A stretch of 64,000 bases of DNA from Cerina sp048266425 (GTDB lineage: Bacteria > Bacteroidota > Bacteroidia > Flavobacteriales > Flavobacteriaceae). The stretch covers positions 1 to 64,000 of the forward strand of contig JBLWZN010000024.1 in the NCBI GenBank assembly GCA_048266425.1, written 5' to 3'. The position numbers and the translations under genes were made by a program. The notes beneath the pieces were generated by a model, which was not told the DNA's origin, searched no databases, and was given only the letters and a program-made list of their open reading frames with translations. This document shows, one piece after another, positions 9,194 through 17,754 of this stretch; positions within the stretch are counted from its first letter, which is position 1, and the number at the start of each line of letters is the position of its first letter.

Positions 9194-9571
9194 TCAATAA
9201 TCGTCTTCCTCAAATTTGGTGTCCACGATTTTGGTATTCGATATGTTTTTTTCCAAACGATCGGAATAAGGACTCCAATATAAATCCCCCAAGAGCTTCC
9301 TCTTTTTGCGTTCCGAAATATTCATTGTATCTATAATTCGTTTTCCCCGTTCAATTTCTGCCAAACGATCCTCCTTCATTTGGGTCCGCTCTTCCACTGA
9401 GATTACCATTTCGGGCTCAAACTTCTCCATTTTGGTCTTTTGCTTTACCCTAATTTCATTTTGAGGCTTAACTTGAAGGGAATTGGTCGTGTTCGGTTCC
9501 TGGGAATAGGTGACACTCGTGAACGTCACGGCCAGCCCGAGGGCCAGCCCCAAGGTTTTTATTTGTTTCAT
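9194..9571 (-). CDS. Exported small protein, function unknown
   Basis: A 125-aa protein with a signal peptide (LGLALGLAVTFTSVTYSQ, cleavage likely after the Ser or Gln). The mature part is charged and Met/Lys/Glu-rich, with MEKFEPEMVISVEERTQMKEDRLAEIERGKRIIDTMNISERKKRKLLGDLYWSPYSDRLEKN. It lacks a lipobox, so it is probably a soluble periplasmic protein. I recognise no family. It converges on HPF and is divergent from terC. Confidence 0.68.
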   Translation of the reverse strand: MKQIKTLGLALGLAVTFTSVTYSQEPNTTNSLQVKPQNEIRVKQKTKMEKFEPEMVISVEERTQMKEDRLAEIERGKRIIDTMNISERKKRKLLGDLYWSPYSDRLEKNISNTKIVDTKFEEDDY

Positions 9572-9771
9572 TTTCTTATAGTGTATTGTGTTCTCTGCTA
9601 AATTACGGATTTTTCATATAACAAAGATCTGAATTAAAGCGCTTTAACCATAATTGCAACGACTTTTTCGGCATTTCATCCCTAGGTTTTGATTTATGAA
9701 TCCCGATGCCCAATTCAATATAATTTCCGATCACGTCTCCACTTATAAAGTTAAAAAAAATACCGTCGCCG

Positions 9772-9803
9772 TTGTCATGCTCCCGAATTGATTTCTATCT
9801 TTG
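9772..9803 (+). promoter_or_regulatory. Predicted promoter of terC
   Basis: TATCTTTG at 9796-9803 matches the -7 box TAnnTTTG and TTG at 9772-9774 lies 21 bases upstream as a possible -33 element. The start codon is 18 bases after the box. Confidence 0.45.
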
Positions 9804-9821
9804 GTCATTTAAATTTAGATT

Positions 9822-10775
9822 ATGTGGATCTGGGTTATTTTTATAGTTGTTATTCTTGTTTTTTTAGCATTGGACCTCGGCGTTTTCAATAAGCATGAAC
9901 ACGTTATAAAGAGTAAAGAGGCAGGGATTTGGACCGCAATTTGGGTTTCCGTCGCATTGGGGTTCAGCGGGGTCATCTATTGGTTGTTCGCGGAAGGATT
10001 GGTAGAAAATCCCACTGGCCTTACCCCCAATAATGCAGTCCTAAAATATATAACGGGCTATCTTATAGAACTGTCCTTGAGTATCGACAATATTTTTGTG
10101 ATCGCGGTTATTTTCTCCTCCTTTAAAATTCCCGCAATTTACCAGCACAGGGTACTTTTTTGGGGAATTTTGGGAGCCATTGTCTTTCGGGCCCTGATGA
10201 TTTTGTTCGGGGTGGCCTTGATCACAAAATTCGACTGGATCATTTATGTCTTCGGGGTGTTCCTTCTATACACAGCATTTAAAATGCTCAGAACGGATTC
10301 CAAGGAATTCGACCCCAAAAAATCTTTTATATTTCGTCAGTTCAAAAAGCTGTTGCCCATCACCACAACGATCAATGGGCATGATTTTTTTGTAAAGCGG
10401 ATGGGGGTCTTAGCGGCAACACCTTTGTTTATGGCACTTGTTGTTGTAGAGCTGACCGACGTTCTCTTTGCTTTGGACAGCATTCCGGCCATCCTTGCCA
10501 TTACCGCGGACCCATTCATTGTTTTCAGTTCCAATATATTGGCTATAATGGGCCTCCGTTCCATGTATTTTCTCGTTTCGCGAATGCTGGAGAAATTCAA
10601 GTACATCAATTACAGCCTTGTTGTCATTTTAGCCTTTGTCGGCATAAAAATGCTTCTCTCCCATCAGGTCGAATTTCCAGAATGGCTTTCCTTGGGGGTT
10701 ATTTTTATTTCCTTGGCTTTGGGAATTATAGTATCCATTTCGGTACCGGACAAAGACAAGCAAGCTGACCAATAA
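9822..10775 (+). CDS. TerC/Alx family integral membrane protein
   Basis: A 317-aa multi-pass inner-membrane protein with about eight or nine hydrophobic segments. The family hallmarks are both present: ELSLSIDNIFVIAVI (about residues 84-98) and ELTDVLFALDSIPAIL (about 210-225), whose buried Asp residues are conserved. TerC/Alx proteins are linked to metal export, notably manganese, or to tellurite and pH stress. I looked for a yybP-ykoY manganese riboswitch upstream and saw none; a plain promoter box lies 18 bases before the start. It is monocistronic. Confidence 0.9.
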   Translation: MWIWVIFIVVILVFLALDLGVFNKHEHVIKSKEAGIWTAIWVSVALGFSGVIYWLFAEGLVENPTGLTPNNAVLKYITGYLIELSLSIDNIFVIAVIFSSFKIPAIYQHRVLFWGILGAIVFRALMILFGVALITKFDWIIYVFGVFLLYTAFKMLRTDSKEFDPKKSFIFRQFKKLLPITTTINGHDFFVKRMGVLAATPLFMALVVVELTDVLFALDSIPAILAITADPFIVFSSNILAIMGLRSMYFLVSRMLEKFKYINYSLVVILAFVGIKMLLSHQVEFPEWLSLGVIFISLALGIIVSISVPDKDKQADQ

Positions 10776-10867
10776 ACCGCGGATAACAAAGTTCGATTAC
10801 ATGTACAGCTTGTAACTCATAGCAAACGGGTAATAAAACTAAAGTTTTAGTTGATAGATAAACTGGT

Positions 10868-11125
10868 TTAGCCCTTATCGGCCAATTTATTGTCAATAAT
10901 GAGAAGCGCGTCGTTGACGGTACGCATGTTTTCCAAGTCCTCGTTCTCCAAGAGAATATCAAAAGCTTCTTCCACATCGAGTACAATATCCACCATATGG
11001 GCGGAGTTGATGTTCAGCTGTTCAATAAAGGTACTGTTCTTATCAATATCCTCGGGAGAAACATCTTCGGGGAGGTATACCGTTATAATGTTCTTTAATT
11101 TCTCAAAATGTTCGGCTTTATCCAT
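10868..11125 (-). CDS. Acyl carrier protein of the type III PKS locus
   Basis: An 85-aa acidic acyl carrier protein. The attachment serine is Ser41 in LNINSAHMVDIVL; the usual D-S-L/D-S-M is changed to N-S-A-H, but the following acidic helix II (VDIVLDVEEAF) is normal. It is the last gene of the locus that runs down from 16940, 121 bases after the ketosynthase. Its place beside a ketosynthase, dehydratase and enoyl-reductase-like protein argues for a dedicated carrier rather than the housekeeping ACP. Confidence 0.88.
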   Translation of the reverse strand: MDKAEHFEKLKNIITVYLPEDVSPEDIDKNSTFIEQLNINSAHMVDIVLDVEEAFDILLENEDLENMRTVNDALLIIDNKLADKG

Positions 11126-11246
11126 AGAGGGGTTTATTGTGATGTAATTATATTGGTCTTGGCTCTTTTATCTTCTCTGTTCTATACTCTCTGTTTTATA
11201 TTCTATGCTCTCTAGTCTAATATTCTCTGTTCTCCATTTTACTTTG
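11126..11246. repeat. Low-complexity AGAGAATA-like spacer
   Basis: Read on the minus strand, the spacer between ketosynthase and ACP is a degenerate run of AGAGAATATTAGA, AGAGAGCATAGAATA, AGAGAGTATAGAACA and AGAGAAGATAAAA. A similar stretch occurs on the plus strand near 13012-13040. It looks like simple-sequence expansion in non-coding DNA. Confidence 0.55.
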
Positions 11247-12524
11247 CTATTTGTCATTATATGCCCTAAAAATAACACATGCATTTACATCCCCAAAACC
11301 AAAACTCGCCTTCGCTAAAACTTTAGGTCGATGCGGCACTGTTTTTAGGGGAATTCTGTCGGTATCTACTATGCTTTCGATGTCCGGGTGCAGGTCATCA
11401 CAATTGATATTCCCAAATACCTGGCCCTCCCTAAATTGAAGCAGGGCCCCTACCCCTTCTATGCTACCGGCCGCTGCCAGACAATGCCCCAATATTCCTT
11501 TATAGGAATTGATATATGGAAAATCCTTTCCAGTACGGCCCAAGGCAACGGCCCAGTTGTTTATTTCTTCTGGATCTTTGGATGTCCCTGTCAGATGACC
11601 ATTGATAACATCGATATCCAACTTTTCTATACCGGCATTCTTTACGGCTTGTGTGATACAACGCTGAACGGCTTCACTATTTGGGGCCGTCATAGTGCCC
11701 CCGCCCCTTTGGCCCCCATTGTTTCCCGCCCCTCCCAAAACTTCGGCATATATCCTTGCTCCCCTATCCAAAGCACTGTCCAGGGATTCGATAACCATGG
11801 CCCCCGCCCCACTCCCTGGTACAAACCCGGATGCCGTGGCGCTCATAGGCCTGCTAGCGTCTTTGGGATTGTCGTTGTATTTTGTTGGCAGAATGCGCAT
11901 AGCATCAAAACCGCCCCAAACGTAAGGTCCGTGATCATTGGTACTACCGGTCAAAATACGGGCAGCCTTTCCACTTTTTATCCTTTCATAGGCCATCAGG
12001 ATCCCTTCGGTGCCCGTGCTGCATGCGGACGAATTGGAAGTAACCTGATTCCCGCACCCCAATATACCGCCCAAATACACACTTACACCGCTGGCCATGA
12101 CTTGTACTACTGTGGTGCTGCCCAAACGACGGACATTGCCAGCATCTACCATTTGGACAGCGTCCCTAAACTTATCAACCCCAAAAATACCGGCACCAAA
12201 AATAATACCACTGTCCCAATCGGGGGTTGCTGCCGGGGCATAGGACAACCCCGCATCCTTCCAAGCATCTATCCCTGCTATGACCCCATATATTATACCG
12301 CTAGAATTAAGTCCCTTAAGTTGTAATGGGGAAAAATAGCGTTGAACATGGGCTTCCTCCAATGGAGGTATTCCCGCTATCTGACATCCGAATTTTAGAT
12401 CAGCAAGTTGTTGATGAAAAGTAATCCCGCTGATTCCATGATTTAGGGAATGGGCAAAGGTCTCCAGATCTATGCCATTAGGAGCGCAAACCCCAAGTCC
12501 GGTGACGACGACGCGATTATTCAT
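11247..12524 (-). CDS. Beta-ketoacyl-ACP synthase (KAS I/II type)
   Basis: A 425-aa condensing enzyme with a complete Cys-His-His set: Cys168 in NSSACSTGTEG, His310 in NGHLTGTS and His347 in YKGILGHCLAAAGS. It should elongate acyl-ACP with malonyl-ACP by decarboxylative Claisen condensation in the cytoplasm. Its start overlaps the end of the dehydratase gene by 8 bases, so the two are translationally coupled. Because it sits in the type III PKS operon rather than with the housekeeping fab genes, it probably builds or extends the acyl starter for that enzyme. That role is inferred. Confidence 0.92.
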   Translation of the reverse strand: MNNRVVVTGLGVCAPNGIDLETFAHSLNHGISGITFHQQLADLKFGCQIAGIPPLEEAHVQRYFSPLQLKGLNSSGIIYGVIAGIDAWKDAGLSYAPAATPDWDSGIIFGAGIFGVDKFRDAVQMVDAGNVRRLGSTTVVQVMASGVSVYLGGILGCGNQVTSNSSACSTGTEGILMAYERIKSGKAARILTGSTNDHGPYVWGGFDAMRILPTKYNDNPKDASRPMSATASGFVPGSGAGAMVIESLDSALDRGARIYAEVLGGAGNNGGQRGGGTMTAPNSEAVQRCITQAVKNAGIEKLDIDVINGHLTGTSKDPEEINNWAVALGRTGKDFPYINSYKGILGHCLAAAGSIEGVGALLQFREGQVFGNINCDDLHPDIESIVDTDRIPLKTVPHRPKVLAKASFGFGDVNACVIFRAYNDK

Positions 12525-12960
12525 ACCGGTTTGTTTTTATCATCCCAGAAAGCGTGCCCTTGCAAACCATTTTACCTTGGCGGTTGAACATTTTTACCTC
12601 ACATTTTAACTTGTGAAACCTAAAGTAAATCTTTTTGGAGGATACCGTTACCGTTTCTCCAGGATAAACTGGTAGATAAAACTCCATCTCCGAGCTGAAC
12701 AACCCAAAATCACTTTTTAAAGTATTAGTTCCTCCTAAAAGGTATAATCCCAAGCAAACCAGGCCAATCTGGGCGCAACACTCCGTTAAAATAACACCCG
12801 GGGTAACCGGATTTCCGACAAAATGGCCTCGGTAAAAACCGTGCTCCTTCAAAAATGTATAAGTCCCTTCTGCCCCATTTTCATCCAAATAATCAAGCCG
12901 ATCCACAAACAAAAACGGTTCGGAATACGGAAGTTTATCTATGATTTGCTGATACTTCAA
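12517..12960 (-). CDS. FabZ-like hotdog-fold 3-hydroxyacyl-ACP dehydratase
   Basis: A 147-aa single hotdog domain. The FabA/FabZ active-site pattern is clear: His46 in RGHFVGNPVTPGVILTE and the acidic partner Glu60 fourteen residues later, with PGV between. It would dehydrate 3-hydroxyacyl-ACP to the trans-2-enoyl form. The start codon is TTG (no in-frame ATG nearby, and the family's usual YxxIIDxLPYSxPFLFVD opening follows at once). It overlaps the ketosynthase by 8 bases. A true fabZ domain is already present in the lipid A operon at 42250-43650, so this copy is pathway-specific. Confidence 0.87.
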   Translation of the reverse strand: MKYQQIIDKLPYSEPFLFVDRLDYLDENGAEGTYTFLKEHGFYRGHFVGNPVTPGVILTECCAQIGLVCLGLYLLGGTNTLKSDFGLFSSEMEFYLPVYPGETVTVSSKKIYFRFHKLKCEVKMFNRQGKMVCKGTLSGMIKTNRYE

Positions 12961-13178
12961 AAGCGTAAATTCATTTTAGTTTTATAATTCGATTATTTGA
13001 TCAATTTCAGAAAAGAGAACATAGAACATAGAGAATAGACCTGTGTTAGGTTGGCAGTTTCAGTAGGAAGTTATGCAATCCATGTTTCTATTTTAGGAAT
13101 CTATAAATACCTAATCTTTCCCAAAATCAAATTTTCACAAACAATTTTCTCTTCTCATTGTTCTCTTCTCTTTTTCTT

Positions 13179-14003
13179 TTAGGACAGACTTTCCCCTCCA
13201 TCTACTTTTATTACCGTTCCGGTTATCCATTTGGCCTCGTCCGTGGTCAATAGATAAACTGCGTTTGCCACATCTTCCGGTGTGGTCAATCTGCCATTGG
13301 GATTTCTTTCCAAGGCTGCCTTCATAATTTTATCGCTACCCGGTATCATCCGTAGGGATGCCGTATCGGTTACCCCCGCCTGTATACAGTTGGCTTTGAT
13401 TCCCAAGGGAGCAAATTCCAACGCCATATTTCTGGTAATCGCCTCCAATGTGGCTTTTGCAGCGGAAACGGCACCATAACTGGGCAAGGCTTTATTGTTT
13501 CCTTCACTGGTAAAGGAAATTATCCGCACGTCCTCCGCAAATAGGTCGGCTTTTATCAAATCCCGCGTCCAATCGTACAAACTGAATGCCATGGCATCCA
13601 ACGTAAGGTGAAAATCGGAATTGCCCAAGGAAGACTTATCTACCGGGAACATTGGTTTTAGATTTCCCTTGGCTATACTGTGCACCATCACCATCAACTT
13701 TCCGTTCAGCGGCAGAAAATTTCGAATGCCATTTATGATTTCCCCTCTTTTATCTGGATTGGTAGCATCCTCATTAAAGCTAATAAAATTGACATTGTAC
13801 TTCTTAATCTCCTCGAAATTGCGTTCTATGTCCAACAAATCAACCCTGCGATCCCGATGGACAACAACAATGTCGAACCCTTTGGAAGCCAATTTTTTGA
13901 CCGTGGCAAAACCGAGTCCAACACTACCTCCAAGGACAAGGGCGGCCCTGTTATTCTTGGATTCCTTACCAGGGAGAAAGCTATTACCTTTGATTACTTC
14001 CAT
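13179..14003 (-). CDS. FabL-like enoyl-ACP reductase / SDR oxidoreductase
   Basis: A 274-aa short-chain dehydrogenase fold. The nucleotide loop is GGSVGLG (25-31). The catalytic pair is Tyr176 and Lys183 (SYGAVSAAK), a Y-x6-K spacing as in FabI/FabL enoyl reductases instead of the Y-x3-K of ordinary SDRs. The following ATLEAITRNMALEFAPLGIKAN and the closing GTVIKVDGGES also resemble FabL. I therefore favour reduction of enoyl-ACP in the locus's fatty-acid-type cycle over a ketoreductase role; no separate ketoreductase is in the locus, so a housekeeping FabG may be shared. It lies 36 bases after the PKS gene. Confidence 0.8.
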   Translation of the reverse strand: MEVIKGNSFLPGKESKNNRAALVLGGSVGLGFATVKKLASKGFDIVVVHRDRRVDLLDIERNFEEIKKYNVNFISFNEDATNPDKRGEIINGIRNFLPLNGKLMVMVHSIAKGNLKPMFPVDKSSLGNSDFHLTLDAMAFSLYDWTRDLIKADLFAEDVRIISFTSEGNNKALPSYGAVSAAKATLEAITRNMALEFAPLGIKANCIQAGVTDTASLRMIPGSDKIMKAALERNPNGRLTTPEDVANAVYLLTTDEAKWITGTVIKVDGGESLS

Positions 14004-14039
14004 ATTTTAAAATTATTGGCCATTCCCGTGGGAGGGCTC

Positions 14040-15095
14040 CTACCATTCCAGTAAAACCCTTTGGGCCGAAAAACCGGGACCAAAACTTAGCAAGAGCCCT
14101 TTTTCTCCCGGTAAGATAGGTTTTTCCATAAACCGTTCCAAAACAAATAGTACCGTGGCACTGCTCATATTTCCATATAGTCTTAATGTTTCCCGGGTAT
14201 CGTCTATATTTTTCCCCAATTTTCCGAACAACTCCTCCACGGTCTGTACTATTTTTTTGCCTCCAGGATGAAAGATCAAATGATCCACTTCCTCTATGGA
14301 TGTTCCATAACGTTCCAAAAAAGGATGGATTACTTTAGGAAAATGGGAAGCTATCATTTCCGGGACAGCTGGATCCAAAATCATTTTTAGCCCTTCGTTG
14401 GTAAGATCAAACCCCATAAGGTGGGTAGCATCGTAAAAGTGGTACATAGACTTGCCTACTATTTTCGGTCCCTTTGCTTCCTCCTCGGAGGATAACAAGA
14501 CACAGGCGGGTCCATCCCCAAAGATGGCGGTACTCACCATGTTCGCGATGGAATAATCGGTAAGTTGAAAAGTGGCGGTGGGACTTTCAACAGCAACAAG
14601 GGCGACTCTTTTCCCCGGATTTGCCATTAAAAAGTCATGGGCATAGATCAAACCCGATACCCCGGCGGCGCAGCCCATTTCCGTAACCGGTAAGCGGACC
14701 ACATCTTGCCTAAGGCCCAATTGGTTGATCAAATAAGCATCAAGCGAAGGAATCATGATTCCCGTGCAGCTAACGGTAATTATATAGTCCAGCGAATCGG
14801 CCATCCATCCGCTTCGATCTAGGGCCTTTTTTAGGACATTGCTCCCCAACTTCTTGACCTCACGAACATATATCCTATTCTTAGCTTCAAATGAAGTTGC
14901 CGAAAACACTTCCTCGATGTCCATAATACCGTAGCGCTTGTCCACGGCGGCGCCCTCAAATATTTTGATCACCTTCCGCCGAAACCTCTTGTCTTGACTT
15001 GCTAACCAAGCGTCGATGAATGGCAAAATATCCTTGGTCTCCCTACTGTGTGCGGGCAATTCCTTGGCAACGGTAATTATTCTTACTTCACTCAT
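14040..15095 (-). CDS. Type III polyketide synthase (chalcone/stilbene synthase family)
   Basis: A 351-aa homodimeric-type condensing enzyme with the full triad of type III PKSs: Cys142 in EMGCAAGVSGL, His276 in IFHPGGKK and Asn309 in LYGNMSSATV. It should extend an acyl-CoA or acyl-ACP starter with malonyl-CoA and cyclise the chain to a resorcinol, phloroglucinol or pyrone. It overlaps the methyltransferase gene by 8 bases. The companion methyltransferase and flavoprotein recall the Streptomyces srsABC set, which turns alkylresorcinols into quinones, so an alkyl-aromatic lipid is a fair guess. Ring type and chain length cannot be read from sequence. Confidence 0.93.
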   Translation of the reverse strand: MSEVRIITVAKELPAHSRETKDILPFIDAWLASQDKRFRRKVIKIFEGAAVDKRYGIMDIEEVFSATSFEAKNRIYVREVKKLGSNVLKKALDRSGWMADSLDYIITVSCTGIMIPSLDAYLINQLGLRQDVVRLPVTEMGCAAGVSGLIYAHDFLMANPGKRVALVAVESPTATFQLTDYSIANMVSTAIFGDGPACVLLSSEEEAKGPKIVGKSMYHFYDATHLMGFDLTNEGLKMILDPAVPEMIASHFPKVIHPFLERYGTSIEEVDHLIFHPGGKKIVQTVEELFGKLGKNIDDTRETLRLYGNMSSATVLFVLERFMEKPILPGEKGLLLSFGPGFSAQRVLLEW

Positions 15096-15819
15096 TCATG
15101 TTCAATAATCGGTTAGTACGCAGTATCCATTTATACCGAAAGGCCCATTGCCATTGGATACAATGGTTTATTTGTGGCATGGTCCTGGAAAACTGTTCCA
15201 ATTCGGTTCTGGAAAAACCACTTCTAATGGAAACAAGTCCGTCATGCCTGGCAACTTCGGTCCTGAGAAAAATGCCCCCTAGTAATTTAAAGAGGTAATA
15301 CGCAGGTCTGCTCCGGTGCAGATCGTTGATAACAACCGCGATATGACTGAGTTGGGTAAACTTATCCAAAAAAACCGGAATCTGTTGATTCCTAAAATGG
15401 TGCATGGTAAGGGAACACAGCAGAATATCACAATTTAGTTCCCTTGGTTCCAGCTCCAGTATATTTTGTTTTAAAAAGGATATTTCGGGAAACTGGGCTG
15501 AGAGCTCCCGGGCCATTTTTAATGCATTTGAGTTAAGGTCTATCCCGATAAATTGTCCTTTGATCTTGTTTTTTCTAAAATATAGTGCCACTTCCCGTAA
15601 CATGTTCCCGTCACCGCACCCCATGTCCATTATTGTATAGGAGGTCTTGGGATTTTCCCTAACCAAATCCCTGATGGCATTGATGGTAATACGATTGCCG
15701 TTTAATACTTTATTTATCCGATTAATGTCCCTAAAAACCAACCCAAGGGTGGAAAAATCGATCCGTGGATCGTCCATCAATTCAGGTTCCCGACATCTTA
15801 TGGTTAAATCGATTAACAT
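15088..15819 (-). CDS. SAM-dependent methyltransferase of the PKS locus
   Basis: A 243-aa class I methyltransferase. Motif I is IMDMGCGDGN (63-72), and an acidic end-of-strand residue follows in GQFIGIDLNSNAL. It lies between the flavoprotein (overlap 7 bases) and the type III PKS (overlap 8 bases), so all three are translationally coupled. The likely substrate is the polyketide product, by O- or C-methylation. Similar T3PKS-methyltransferase-flavoprotein sets are known in Actinobacteria and Bacteroidota. Confidence 0.87.
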   Translation of the reverse strand: MLIDLTIRCREPELMDDPRIDFSTLGLVFRDINRINKVLNGNRITINAIRDLVRENPKTSYTIMDMGCGDGNMLREVALYFRKNKIKGQFIGIDLNSNALKMARELSAQFPEISFLKQNILELEPRELNCDILLCSLTMHHFRNQQIPVFLDKFTQLSHIAVVINDLHRSRPAYYLFKLLGGIFLRTEVARHDGLVSIRSGFSRTELEQFSRTMPQINHCIQWQWAFRYKWILRTNRLLNMNE

Positions 15820-16940
15820 ACGATGGGTTTTCCATGGGTTTGCTTGATCAGAGTTCCCAATAACCTTGGAGACCTGGCCAATATCGATAAACCGAATTCC
15901 GCTACGCCTTTCCCCAAAAGCATTGACTGTATCATTCTGCCCGTAAACATACGCCTGTTAAACGTGGCGTTCCACCTATCTTGATAATCATATTCCAATT
16001 GTGCCCGACGATAACCTTTGTTGTTTAAAAAATGAAACATAAGTTCCGATGCAATTTTTGCGCTATGGATAGCCATGGCCATTCCATTGCCGCAAAGCGG
16101 ATGTATCAGACCAGCGGAGTCGCCGCACATCAACACATGATTCTCAACTTTCTTCTTATTGTGAAAGGAAATTTGGGCAATGGTTAAGGGATGCTCAAAC
16201 ACGGGTGTTGCCGTTTTTAAAAATGAATTCAAAAAGGGATTCCTTCCAACCACGTTCCTAGTAAAGTTTTCCATATTCTTCTCTGCCTTAAAACTCTTAT
16301 AGGAAGCCAGATAGCAAAAATTAACGGCTCCGGTTTCTGTTTTGGAAATCCCTCCATAGCCTCCGTTAAAATGGTGCAGGCCTACAACATTTTCGGGAAA
16401 ATCGTCCCATTTGTAATGTGCTTTTACACCGAGCCAATCCGATTTTTTGTTTATAAAATCACGATTCATCGATTTATCCAAAACGCTTCGTTTCCCATAG
16501 GCGCCAATAACCAAAGGTGCGGTAAATTCCGCTTTGCCAGCAGTGGTCACCTCAAATATATTGTCTTTAAAGTCAATTTTTGTAACCGTATCAAAAATAA
16601 ATGGAACACCCAAACCGACAGCCCTAAGGTACAACAAATGGTCCAAGGCATAGCGACTGATGCCCATGCCTCCCAACGGCAATTTAAGCTCAATTGATTT
16701 TCCGCTCACTGTGGTAAACTGTAGGGTATTTATGGTAACAGCACCAACCGTTGGCAAAAAAATTCCCAAATGTTCCAAATAAGGTATTATCTCATTGGAT
16801 AAGTACTCCCCACAAACCTTGTGGTGCGGATAGGTGTTCCTTTCAATGACCAACGTCTTTTGGCCCATAAGGGCAAGTTGAATGGCACAGGTGAGTCCTG
16901 CCAACCCGCCACCTACAATAATAACTTCAATGTTGTCCAC
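15813..16940 (-). CDS. FAD-dependent oxidoreductase of the PKS locus
   Basis: A 375-aa flavoprotein of the geranylgeranyl-reductase/aromatic-hydroxylase type. The N-terminal dinucleotide fold is VIIVGGGLAGLTCAIQLALMG and the second FAD motif is MCGDSAGLIHPLCGNG near residue 270. It is the first gene of the locus and starts with GTG. It probably hydroxylates or reduces the methylated polyketide, for example resorcinol to quinol. The locus runs minus-strand from here to the ACP at 10868. I saw no clear -7 box upstream, where a terminator of the preceding gene lies at 17022-17053. Confidence 0.87.
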   Translation of the reverse strand: MDNIEVIIVGGGLAGLTCAIQLALMGQKTLVIERNTYPHHKVCGEYLSNEIIPYLEHLGIFLPTVGAVTINTLQFTTVSGKSIELKLPLGGMGISRYALDHLLYLRAVGLGVPFIFDTVTKIDFKDNIFEVTTAGKAEFTAPLVIGAYGKRSVLDKSMNRDFINKKSDWLGVKAHYKWDDFPENVVGLHHFNGGYGGISKTETGAVNFCYLASYKSFKAEKNMENFTRNVVGRNPFLNSFLKTATPVFEHPLTIAQISFHNKKKVENHVLMCGDSAGLIHPLCGNGMAMAIHSAKIASELMFHFLNNKGYRRAQLEYDYQDRWNATFNRRMFTGRMIQSMLLGKGVAEFGLSILARSPRLLGTLIKQTHGKPIVC

Positions 16941-17021
16941 AGAGGGAAGTTACTTATTTATGCTCTCCTTTCAAATTAAAGTCATGCCAATTTTGGGAAG
17001 ATTCTTCAAAATGCTACAAAC

Positions 17022-17053
17022 AAAAAAGACCGAGTATCGACTCGGTCTTTTCG
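17022..17053 (-). terminator. Intrinsic terminator after OmpA lipoprotein gene
   Basis: AAAGACCGAG (17025-17034) pairs with CTCGGTCTTT (17041-17050), loop TATCGA; on the minus strand a U-rich tract follows. It separates the OmpA lipoprotein transcript from the PKS locus. Confidence 0.88.
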
Positions 17054-17072
17054 TAAATATATGTAATGACTA

Positions 17073-17744
17073 TTAATTGGCCTGTGCCTTGGCATCATCG
17101 ATCATTTCCTTGTTTGCGGAAACCCCAATTTCTACCCTCCTGTTTTTTGCTTGTCCCTCTTTGGTCGAATTATCGAACCTTGGTCGGGTTTCCCCAAATG
17201 CATTAATTGAAAAACGATTTTTGGCTACCCCCTTGCTTTCAAGGTAGGAAGCAACGGCTTGCGCCCTTCTCTTGGATAGCCTCATGTTATAATCTTCATT
17301 CCCAACATTGTCGGTATGACCTTCTACCATTAGGTTGGTATCCGGAAATTCATTGAATACTTCTGCTATGGCGTCCAGGTTCTTCTTTGCCGTATCGGTG
17401 AGGTTGGCGCTATCAAAAGCAAAATTCACCCCGCTTTTATCGTCGAAAACCACCTGAATGCCCTCGCCTACCCTTTTCACTTCGGCCCCAGGTACGGCTT
17501 GCTCTATTTTATCTGCCTGCTTGTCCATAACATGGCCTATTACTCCCCCGGCAGCGCCGCCAATAGCGGCACCGATCAAGGCGCCTTTTATGTTGCCACC
17601 GATTAGTCCACCGGCCAATGCTCCTGCAGCCACTCCTATTCCTGCCCCTTTTTGGGCGTTGTTGGAATTCTTAATGGCCTGGCATCCAACCGTAAGGGAC
17701 AATACCAAAAAAGCTGTCAATATTTTGTTTGCGATAATCTTCAT
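17073..17744 (-). CDS. OmpA-family lipoprotein with glycine-zipper segment
   Basis: A 223-aa outer-membrane lipoprotein: lipobox Cys21 in LTVGC, a Gly/Ala-rich zipper (GAGIGVAAGALAGGLIGG and GAAIGGAAGGVIG, about residues 33-67), then an OmpA-like peptidoglycan-binding domain (about 105-210). The domain shows FAFDSANL, VEGHTDNVGNEDYN and the final GQAKNRRVEI. It should anchor the outer membrane to peptidoglycan. It follows the lipocalin lipoprotein by only 10 bases, so the two are co-transcribed. Confidence 0.92.
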   Translation of the reverse strand: MKIIANKILTAFLVLSLTVGCQAIKNSNNAQKGAGIGVAAGALAGGLIGGNIKGALIGAAIGGAAGGVIGHVMDKQADKIEQAVPGAEVKRVGEGIQVVFDDKSGVNFAFDSANLTDTAKKNLDAIAEVFNEFPDTNLMVEGHTDNVGNEDYNMRLSKRRAQAVASYLESKGVAKNRFSINAFGETRPRFDNSTKEGQAKNRRVEIGVSANKEMIDDAKAQAN

Positions 17745-17754
17745 CTTTTTTTCT

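Noticed and set aside
9572..9821. Possible yybP-ykoY manganese riboswitch before terC
   Set aside because: I searched for its conserved stems and loops and did not find them; a simple -7 box is present instead.
11388..12326. A 312-aa open frame on the plus strand opposite the ketosynthase
   Set aside because: The minus-strand protein has an intact Cys-His-His active site and operon overlaps; the plus frame is an antisense shadow with no domain.
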